Shown here: positions 58,359-64,000 of the stretch, in pieces
Layout: each line of letters begins with the position of its first letter
How positions within the stretch are numbered: the first letter of the stretch is position 1
Assembly: GCF_900129495.1 (NCBI RefSeq)
Contig: NZ_FQVX01000001.1
Span: 124,001 to 188,000 of the forward strand
DNA: 64,000 bases
Source of the DNA: Geodermatophilus nigrescens
Lineage (GTDB): Bacteria; Actinomycetota; Actinomycetes; Mycobacteriales; Geodermatophilaceae
Direction of reading: 5' to 3'
Notes under the pieces: model-generated
The model's database searches: none
The model's input: only the letters and a program-made list of their open reading frames with translations
Told to the model about the DNA's origin: nothing
Position numbers and translations under genes: made by a program

Positions 58359-60497
58359 TCAGGCGGGTGTGGCCGGGTCCGGCGGGACGGCGGCGGGCAC
58401 GTCGACCGGTCCGGCGGCGGCCGGGCGCGGGCTGTCCTGCGGGTGCAGGCGCACGGCGACCAGCGCGACGTCGTCGTCGGGGTGGTCGTCGACCATGTGC
58501 TCGACCAGCAGGTCGCAGGTCTCCTGCAGCGGCCGTCCGGAGAGGGCGGCCAGCGTCTCGACGAGCCGGGCGGTGCCGCTGTCGAGGTCGCCGTCGCGGC
58601 GCTCGACGAGACCGTCGGTGTAGAGCAGCACGGTGTCGCCACGGCGGAGCTCGAGGACCGACTCACGCCGCTGCCGGGTGGGGTCGACGCCGAGCAGCAG
58701 GTCGGCGCGCTCGGGCGCCAGCACGCTCACGCGGCCGTCGGCGTGCAGCACCAGCGGCGGCGGGTGGCCGGCGTTGGCCCAGCGCAGCCGGGTGACGCCG
58801 CGCGCGATCTCCTCCGGCGTCTGCTCGAGGCGCGCGACGGCGGCGGTGACGAGGGTGCCCAGCCGCAGCAGGTCCATGGCGCGGTCGAGGTCGGCGAGGA
58901 CGGCGGCGGGGCCGGCGCCGGTGCCGAGGGCGACCCCGCGCAGCAGGCTGCGCAGCTGGCCCATCGTGGCGGCCGCGGCGGTGTCGTGGCCGGCGACGTC
59001 GCCGATGACCAGCGTCGTCGCCCCCTCGGCGGTGAGGAAGGCGTCGTACCAGTCGCCGCCGACCGCCGCGGCCTCGGCGGCGGGGTGGTACCGCACGACG
59101 ATCTCGGCGTGGTCGGGCTCCGGCGGGGCGGTGAGCATCGAGTGCTGCAGCTCCAGCGCGAGGCGCCGCTGCGTGCCGTACAGGCGGGCGTTGTCGAGGG
59201 CCATCCCCACCCGGTCGGCGACGTCGCGCAGGGTGGCGACCTCCTCCGCCGTCGGCGCGCGCCCGTCGGTGTAGAGCAGGGAGAGCAGGCCGAGCGTGTG
59301 CCCGCGGCCGCGCAGGGGGAGGGCCACGGCGGCGCTGGGGGCGAGGGCCGTGAGGAGGTCGCGCGGCCGGCCTGGCGGGGTGGTGGCCAGCGACTGCGCG
59401 CCGGTCAGCTGCAGGACCTCACCGGTGGCGAGGGTGCGGGTCACGGCGGGGATGGCGGCGAGCGCCGCGGCCCGGGCGGCGGCGTAGTCCTGGAGCAGCT
59501 CGCGGGCGGCGGGGTCGGCGTGCCAGGAACTGACGCCCTGGGGGCGGCCGTGCTGGTCGAGGACGCTGACGATGCAGGCGTCGGCGAGGGCGGGGACCAC
59601 CAGCCGCGGCACCTGCCCCGTGGCGACCTCGGCGTCGAGGGAGTCGGCCAGCTCGGTGCTGATCCGGGCGACGGTCGCCACCCGCTCGGCGCTGCGGCGC
59701 AGCTGCTCCTGGACGCGCAGCCGCTCGGTGACGTCGAGGAAGTACACCGACAGGCCCTCGGGGGTCGGCCAGGCGCGGACCTCGTACCAGCCGTCGAGCG
59801 GCGGAGGGTAGTAGGCGTCGAAGGAGACCGGCTCGCCGGTCTCGACCGCGCGCCGGTAGCCGGTCTCGAACTCCGAGCCCACCGTGGCCGGGAACGCGTC
59901 CCAGATGACCGTGCCGAGGAGCCGCTCCCGGCTGACGCCGAGCAGCCGCTCGCCCTCGGCGTTGACCTGTGCGAAGCGCCAGTCCGGGGTGAGGGAGTAG
60001 AAGCCGGCCGGCATCGCCTCGAGGACGCGGGTCACCGCCAGCTCGGTGCCGCGCTGATCCGTGACGTCGGTGGCGGCACCCAGCAGGCGGGTGGACCGCC
60101 CCCGCGTGTCGGTGAGGGTGCGGCCGCGGGCGGAGATCCAGCGGAGGACGCCGCCGGGCAGCACGATGCGGTACACGGAGGCGAAGTCGCTGCCGGTGTC
60201 GAGCGCGTGCTGCAGCCCGGCGAGGACGTCGTCGCGGTCCTCGGGGTGGACGCGGGCGGCGAAGCTCGCCAGGGTCCGGTCGAAGCCGGTGTCGGTGTAA
60301 CCGAAGAGCTCGACCAGGCGGTCGTCCCAGTCGAGGGTGCCGGTGACCGGGTCCCAGTCCCAGGTGCCGATGCCGGCGGCGTCCATCGCCAGCTCGTTGC
60401 GCAGGGCGGCGGCGATCTCGTCGACGTGCTGCTGTGCGGGGTGCCGTGCGGCCCCGGTCGGGGCGTCGACCGGGCCTGGCTGTCCTGCGTCCCTCAC
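58359..60497 (-). CDS. PAS-PAS-GAF-PP2C (SpoIIE-type) sensor phosphatase
   Basis: 712 residues, soluble. The first PAS (about 40-150) has GTWDWDPVTGTLDWDDRLVELFGY and ends in ATDVTDQRG; the second (about 155-270) ends in FLDVTERL; a GAF domain (about 285-440) includes ALPLRGRGHTLGLLSLLY; the SpoIIE/PP2C domain (about 460-690) has VGGDWYDAF, VIGDVAGHD, LLYTDGLVERRDGDL and DDDVALVAVRL, all metal-site residues kept. Such proteins dephosphorylate anti-sigma-factor antagonists in stress pathways. GGAGAGG four bases before the GTG fixes the start; the longer frame to 60650 is not needed. Confidence 0.92.
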   Translation of the reverse strand: MRDAGQPGPVDAPTGAARHPAQQHVDEIAAALRNELAMDAAGIGTWDWDPVTGTLDWDDRLVELFGYTDTGFDRTLASFAARVHPEDRDDVLAGLQHALDTGSDFASVYRIVLPGGVLRWISARGRTLTDTRGRSTRLLGAATDVTDQRGTELAVTRVLEAMPAGFYSLTPDWRFAQVNAEGERLLGVSRERLLGTVIWDAFPATVGSEFETGYRRAVETGEPVSFDAYYPPPLDGWYEVRAWPTPEGLSVYFLDVTERLRVQEQLRRSAERVATVARISTELADSLDAEVATGQVPRLVVPALADACIVSVLDQHGRPQGVSSWHADPAARELLQDYAAARAAALAAIPAVTRTLATGEVLQLTGAQSLATTPPGRPRDLLTALAPSAAVALPLRGRGHTLGLLSLLYTDGRAPTAEEVATLRDVADRVGMALDNARLYGTQRRLALELQHSMLTAPPEPDHAEIVVRYHPAAEAAAVGGDWYDAFLTAEGATTLVIGDVAGHDTAAAATMGQLRSLLRGVALGTGAGPAAVLADLDRAMDLLRLGTLVTAAVARLEQTPEEIARGVTRLRWANAGHPPPLVLHADGRVSVLAPERADLLLGVDPTRQRRESVLELRRGDTVLLYTDGLVERRDGDLDSGTARLVETLAALSGRPLQETCDLLVEHMVDDHPDDDVALVAVRLHPQDSPRPAAAGPVDVPAAVPPDPATPA

Positions 60498-60717
60498 GGC
60501 GCCTCTCCTGGTCCCGGCCCGTGCCGGGTCCCGCGTGACCACACCCGGGTGCTCGAGGAGGTCGAGACACAGGTGTACCGGAACGGTCGGTTGCGTGCAA
60601 TCCATCCCGTCGGAGGTCACACTCTGACCCGTCCGCCGTGCGACGTCCACTCACGCTCGGTAGCTTTCGTATACCGGAGGGTGACCAGGGGGAGTCGCCC
60701 TCCGACCGGGGGGAGCG

Positions 60718-60894
60718 ATGCCGTGGTGGACGTGGGTGCTCGTCGGCTGGCTCGCCGTGGCCGTCGTGGTGGGCATGGTCCTCGGGCCGGCGCTAGGGGC
60801 GGCTGACCGGTCCGGCCGCCGTACGGGTCCGGCGGGCGAGGAGGCCCCGCCGGACGAGGAGGACCCGCCCGCGGAGGAGCGGCGCGCCGGGTGA
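60718..60894 (+). CDS. Tiny single-helix membrane protein, copy 1
   Basis: 58 residues. MPWWTWVLVGWLAVAVVVGMVLGPALGAADR gives one membrane helix with a Trp-rich start; the tail is acidic and Pro/Glu-rich. GGGGGGAG stands just before the ATG. The start and layout match the next small gene, which supports it being real. Function unknown; the acidic tail is probably cytoplasmic. Confidence 0.7.
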   Translation: MPWWTWVLVGWLAVAVVVGMVLGPALGAADRSGRRTGPAGEEAPPDEEDPPAEERRAG

Positions 60895-61010
60895 CCGGCG
60901 GCCGTCCGCGAGGGGGACGCTGGGGTGGGCGGTCAGCGAGCCGCTCGCGGGCAGCGGTGCAGGTGTCAGGACGTCACCACGGGGGTCGGAGTCCGGCTGG
61001 GGGAACAGCA

Positions 61011-61166
61011 GTGCCGTGGTGGGCGTGGGTGCTCGTCGCCTGGGTCGTGCTCGCCGTGGTGGCGGCGCTCGTGCTGGGTGCGGCCATCCGGAACGCGGAC
61101 CGGCACGAGGCCACCGACGACGAGCCCGGCGGGCCGTCGGACGAGGAGGTCGACGGGCCCCGCTGA
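61011..61166 (+). CDS. Tiny single-helix membrane protein, copy 2
   Basis: 51 residues, paralogue of the gene at 60718: VPWWAWVLVAWVVLAVVAALVLGAAIRNADR followed by an acidic tail (EATDDEPGGPSDEEVDG). GGGGGA lies 6 bases before the GTG. Two copies in tandem with the same PWW-WVLV start, helix and acidic tail suggest duplication and a conserved role, perhaps as a small membrane-protein modulator. Unknown family. Confidence 0.68.
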   Translation: MPWWAWVLVAWVVLAVVAALVLGAAIRNADRHEATDDEPGGPSDEEVDGPR

Positions 61167-61211
61167 CGTGCCGGCCGGGCCGGTCCGCGCCGTCGGGGGC
61201 GTCGCCCGGGG

Positions 61212-61733
61212 TCAGCGCACGCCGCGGTAGCGGACGACGGTGCCGGCGCCGCACGAGCGCGCGGTGTTCAGGCTGAGCGTGGCGCGGCGCAGCACCTCAC
61301 CGGCGGTGACGCCGTCCTCGAGCACCGCGATGCCGGCGCCCGCGCCCAGGCCGGAGGACCCCAGGGCGGCGACGCCGGCCGTGAGGCGGGCGGCCACCGC
61401 GTCGGCGTCGTCGGCCGAGCCGTCGAGCAGGACGGCGAACTCCGCGGGACCGGAGCGGCCGAGCCAGTCGTCGCCGCGCAGGGTGCGCGCCACGAGCGCC
61501 GTCGTCGCGTCGAGGACGCCCGGCGACGTGGGCCAGGTGTCGTCGCGGCGGAGCAGGCCGAGGACCACCAGCGCGCGCGGCCGGCGTGCCGGGCGGGCGA
61601 CGCGGCGCTCGAGCTCGGCGCGGACGCCGGCCGGGCCGGGGAGCAGCCCGGCGGAGCCGAGCTCGAGGGCGGGCAGGCCGTCTTCTAGCGGAGCGAAAGT
61701 GTCGTGGGCGATCGGGTCGTGCGCGATGGTCAT
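61212..61733 (-). CDS. Degenerate stand-alone GGDEF-domain protein
   Basis: 173 residues. The fold of a GGDEF domain can be followed (RALVVLGLLRRDD, TALVARTLRGDDWLGRSGPAEFAVLLDGSADDADAVAARL, GAGIAVLEDGVTAGEVLRRATLSLNTAR), but the active site reads SGPAEF instead of GGDEF and the metal and substrate residues are lost. It cannot be an ordinary diguanylate cyclase; it might bind c-di-GMP or GTP or a partner. ATG at 61733. Two other c-di-GMP enzymes are in the window. Confidence 0.75.
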   Translation of the reverse strand: MTIAHDPIAHDTFAPLEDGLPALELGSAGLLPGPAGVRAELERRVARPARRPRALVVLGLLRRDDTWPTSPGVLDATTALVARTLRGDDWLGRSGPAEFAVLLDGSADDADAVAARLTAGVAALGSSGLGAGAGIAVLEDGVTAGEVLRRATLSLNTARSCGAGTVVRYRGVR

Positions 61734-61808
61734 GGCGGTCAGAACGGCCGCCGGTACCCGTCCCGACAGCCGGGCACCCGCCGTCCCACCCCGAGGGGTG
61801 AGACCGGG

Positions 61809-62612
61809 TCAGTCGGTCGGCCCGAACACCCGGACGCAGCCGCCGTACGTCTCGTCGTCGAGCCGGCCGCCGCAGGTGGAGCCGTAGGTCTCGTAGGGGT
61901 CGCCGACCGGGGTCTGCGCGTAGAGGTCGTCGCAGGCCGCCATCTCGCCGCCGTAGCAGTCGCCGGCCGCATCCGCGAAATGCCCGTCGAAGTCCTGACC
62001 GCCGGGCGCGGGCGGGGCCACCGGCTCGCCGCTGCCGGAGTACGTGCCGCCCACGTCGTCGGTGAAGACGGCGTCCGTGCCGGTGATCGCGAGGACCACC
62101 GTCGCCGTCGCGGCCAGGGCGGCGACCGGCCCGAGCAGCGCGGCGACCGTCCCGGTGCGGACGGGGTCGCGGCCCGTCCGGGACCAGGCGCGGACCTCGG
62201 CCCGGCTGACGAGCACGAGCCGGACGACGGGCAGGGCGAGCAGGGCGACGGCGGCGAGCAGCACCAGGGCGTCGCCGGAGGAGGAGGCGCCGGCGCGGAC
62301 CAGGCCGGCCAGGGCGACGACGGACGCGAGGCCGGAGACGCCCGCCTCGACCGCGGCGGTGACCAGCAGCAGCGTGCGGCCGGCGCCGCGGAGGAGGGAC
62401 AGGCCGCCCAGCAGGTCGAGGCCGGCCAGCGTGCAGGCGCCGATGGCTAACAGGGCGGGCAGGCCAACGTCGGCGCTGCGCCCGAGGCCCGCGACGTCGA
62501 CGACGACCACGAGGACGAGCAGCAGGAGCACCGCGGCCTGCGCGAGGGCGAGGACGGCGGCGGCGACGGCGGTCGCCGGCCGGGGCGGTGGTCCGTAGCG
62601 CTCACCCGTCAC
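61809..62612 (-). CDS. Membrane protein with Cys-rich extracellular C-terminal domain
   Basis: 267 residues. Four to five membrane helices (about 15-180, including LVLVVVVDVAGLG and VLLAAVALLALPVVRLVLV) precede GTYSGSGEPVAPPAPGG and a C-terminal part DAAGDCYGGEMAACDDLYAQTPVGDPYETYGSTCGGRLDDETYGGCVRVFG. The four cysteines and the CYGGEMAACDDLY pattern occur in many actinobacterial membrane proteins of unknown role. GTG at 62612 gives the first helix a short basic start. Confidence 0.78.
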   Translation of the reverse strand: MTGERYGPPPRPATAVAAAVLALAQAAVLLLLVLVVVVDVAGLGRSADVGLPALLAIGACTLAGLDLLGGLSLLRGAGRTLLLVTAAVEAGVSGLASVVALAGLVRAGASSSGDALVLLAAVALLALPVVRLVLVSRAEVRAWSRTGRDPVRTGTVAALLGPVAALAATATVVLAITGTDAVFTDDVGGTYSGSGEPVAPPAPGGQDFDGHFADAAGDCYGGEMAACDDLYAQTPVGDPYETYGSTCGGRLDDETYGGCVRVFGPTD

Positions 62613-62725
62613 GCGCGCCCCCCGTCCCGTCGTCCGGCCGCCCGGCACGGTCCGTCCGGCAGCCAGCGTGCCACCCGGGCGGGTACCGCCGCGGCACGGT
62701 TCCGGCACGACGTCCTCTCCGCGAC

Positions 62726-62731
62726 TACCGT
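62726..62731 (+). promoter_or_regulatory. -10 element of a leaderless transcript (small membrane protein)
   Basis: TACCGT with seven bases to the ATG at 62739. Confidence 0.6.
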
Positions 62732-62738
62732 GGCGCGG

Positions 62739-62984
62739 ATGCTCCGCTGGACGTGTGCCGCCGTCGCGGGGGCGGTCCTGTCCGGGTTCGCCTTCCTGCT
62801 GGTCACCGGCAACTACATCAACGACGGGCCGGTCCTGGTCCGCCTGTCGGTGACGCACGGGCTGCACCTGGGCGACCTGTTCATCGGCGCCGGCTGGCTG
62901 GTCGCGATGCTCATGCTGCTCGTGCTGGCCCGCACGGACCGGCGCCCGGTCAGCCGAGGAGACCGGACTCCGCTTTCGCGGTGA
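62739..62984 (+). CDS. Small two-helix membrane protein
   Basis: 81 residues: MLRWTCAAVAGAVLSGFAFLLVTGNYINDG holds the first helix, LHLGDLFIGAGWLVAMLMLLVLAR the second, with a basic cytoplasmic tail. The ATG at 62739 lies seven bases behind a -10, so the transcript is probably leaderless; a GTG at 62730 overlaps that -10 and is unlikely. The 3' end overlaps the convergent GH3 gene by 35 bases. Family unknown. Confidence 0.72.
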   Translation: MLRWTCAAVAGAVLSGFAFLLVTGNYINDGPVLVRLSVTHGLHLGDLFIGAGWLVAMLMLLVLARTDRRPVSRGDRTPLSR

Positions 62985-64000
62985 GCGCGGTGCGGACAGC
63001 GGCGTCGACGACCTCGCTGAAGGCCGGGTCCGCCTCGGCGCGGGCGAGGACGGCGTCGAGCATCTCGGGGTAGACCGCCGGGTCGACGGTGAGCACCAGC
63101 GTGCCGCCGGCCTCCAGGAAGCGGACGGCGCGGTCGCCGGGCGGCGTGTCCTGGAAGGCGGCGGCCGCGCCGACGTCGTCGCTGATCACCACGCCGTCGA
63201 AGCGCAGGAAGCCGCGCAGCAGCGTGGTGATGACCTGACGCGAGAACGTCGCCGGCGCGGCGGGGTCCAGCCGTGGGTAGATCGCCGACGACACCATCAC
63301 GAACGGATCGGCGTCGGAGCGGGCGAGCTCGCCGAAGGCGGCCACCTGCTCGCTGGAGGCGGTGGTGACCTCGTCGGTGACGCCGGGGACCTCGTCGGTG
63401 TTCTCGTCGACCAGCCCGAGGCCGGGGAAGTGCTTGACGGTCGCGGTCACGCCGTGGGCGGCCAGCCCGTCGACAACGGCCCGCACGTCGGGGACGACGT
63501 CGGCAGGGGTGCTGCCGTACTGCCGGCCGAATGCGCCGATCGGGTCGTTGTCCGCCTCCGTGCCCGCCGGGACGACGTCGGCCACGGGCGCGAGGTCGAG
63601 GGTGATGCCAGCCGAGGCCAGGTCGGCGCCCAGGCCGTCGGCGAGCGCGGCGAGCTGGTCGGGCGGCAGCTGTCCCTGGTCGACCGCGGCCGGCAGCCGC
63701 TCGAAGCCGGGCCCCTGCAGGCTCTGCACCGCCCCGCCCTCCTGGTCGGCGGCGGTCCACGGGCGCGGCCCGGGGGCGGAGTCGACCCACCGGCCGGTGA
63801 CGGCGGCGATCTCCTCGGCCGGGGCCTGCGAGCGCCCGGCGAGGAAGACCCCGCCGACGCCGTCGGCGACCAGGACGTCGCCGGGGGAGAGGTCCTCGAG
63901 CCGGACCCCGACGACGAACAGCTGCGCCACCTGGGCGCGACGGTCGAGGCCGGCGAGGGCGGCGTCGACCTGCTCCTCCACCGGGTCGGCGGGCGACGGG
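62950..64000 (-). CDS. Glycoside hydrolase family 3 protein (beta-N-acetylhexosaminidase-like), 5' end outside
   Basis: At least 350 residues are visible; the frame is open to the window edge (PSPADP before VEEQVDAAL), so the start, perhaps with a signal peptide, lies beyond. GH3 features: AADQEGGAVQSLQGPGF, LAPVADVVPAG, TVKHFPGLGLVDENTDEVPGVTD and DGVVISDDVGAAAAF with the nucleophile Asp. The usual KHFPGHG reads KHFPGLG, as in many extracellular NagZ relatives. With the enzyme at 2328-3788 the window holds two GH3 hexosaminidases. Confidence 0.85.
   Translation of the reverse strand, partial: PSPADPVEEQVDAALAGLDRRAQVAQLFVVGVRLEDLSPGDVLVADGVGGVFLAGRSQAPAEEIAAVTGRWVDSAPGPRPWTAADQEGGAVQSLQGPGFERLPAAVDQGQLPPDQLAALADGLGADLASAGITLDLAPVADVVPAGTEADNDPIGAFGRQYGSTPADVVPDVRAVVDGLAAHGVTATVKHFPGLGLVDENTDEVPGVTDEVTTASSEQVAAFGELARSDADPFVMVSSAIYPRLDPAAPATFSRQVITTLLRGFLRFDGVVISDDVGAAAAFQDTPPGDRAVRFLEAGGTLVLTVDPAVYPEMLDAVLARAEADPAFSEVVDAAVRTALTAKAESGLLG

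Noticed and set aside
1-64000. CRISPR arrays, insertion sequences, prophage, integrase or attachment sites
   Set aside because: No regularly spaced repeats, transposase or integrase motifs, or tRNA-flanking direct repeats were seen. The single tRNA has no duplicated 3' end nearby.
57469-64000. Selenocysteine machinery (selA, selB, selD, tRNA-Sec) within the window
   Set aside because: No such gene or a 90-100 base tRNA with CUA or UCA anticodon was found. It must be looked for elsewhere in the genome.

Overview
This window comes from a very GC-rich actinobacterium, most likely of the family Geodermatophilaceae (Blastococcus, Geodermatophilus or Modestobacter). The grounds are the GC content (clearly above 70% by eye), the many GTG starts in 4-base GTGA/ATGA overlaps, and the mixture of menaquinone, mycothiol-type arsenate reductase, NDMA-type alcohol dehydrogenase and glucosyl-3-phosphoglycerate synthase genes. 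The most specific sign is a formate dehydrogenase whose catalytic selenocysteine position is written as UAG. No insertion sequence, prophage, CRISPR array or gene-free stretch longer than 300 bases was seen.

Layout. 1-3.8 kb: amino-sugar recovery (ROK kinase end, nagB, nagA, a GH3 hexosaminidase). 4.0-10.7 kb: an unpartnered sugar-type ABC ATPase, then a five-gene Dpp/Opp-type peptide importer whose first permease seems to start at CTG. 10.8-13.4 kb: an aquaporin and a SUV3-like helicase. 13.6 kb: tRNA-Ser(UGA). 13.8-19.8 kb: a PAS-PAS-GGDEF-EAL protein, an arsenic locus (arsI diverging from arsR-acr3-arsC) and a membrane diguanylate cyclase. 19.9-29.6 kb: an MBL hydrolase, then a FadR regulator, a soluble cache-domain protein and a long catabolic operon (FAD oxidoreductase, aldehyde dehydrogenase, class III aminotransferase, polar amino-acid ABC importer). 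29.7-39.8 kb: housekeeping and accessory genes, including menB, two TetR regulators, a zinc alcohol dehydrogenase and a Gfo/Idh oxidoreductase. 39.8-46.8 kb: a glycosyltransferase plus two GpgS-like paralogues flanking a phosphopantetheinyl transferase and a 998-residue adenylation-carrier-thioesterase protein. 46.9-50.6 kb: a holin-like/phosphodiesterase fusion, a DedA protein and an MBL hydrolase. 52.0-57.5 kb: the formate dehydrogenase operon fdhABC. 57.5-64 kb: an NmrA-like protein, a PAS/GAF/SpoIIE phosphatase, two tiny paralogous membrane proteins, a degenerate GGDEF protein, membrane proteins and the end of a second GH3 enzyme.

Main discovery. In the formate dehydrogenase alpha gene (52068-55358) the two halves of the protein are in one frame and are separated only by TAG at 52626-52628, at the position where relatives have selenocysteine or cysteine. 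Eleven bases after TAG begins a hairpin (52640-52658) with the loop GGUCU. Spacing and loop match the Escherichia coli fdhF SECIS. I read this as UAG-encoded selenocysteine. Recoding of this kind has been reported for Geodermatophilus and Blastococcus (Mukai and colleagues, 2016). TGA ends about nine in ten genes here, TAG ends six and TAA none, so UAG must be recoded by context.

Other patterns. At least eight genes carry a TANNNT-like -10 hexamer only 6-7 bases before the start codon, which indicates leaderless transcripts. Three genes carry tandem duplications that copy their last codons and stop codon. Palindromic operator candidates lie at the ars, tetR/adh, gpgS/PPTase and catabolic-operon promoters.
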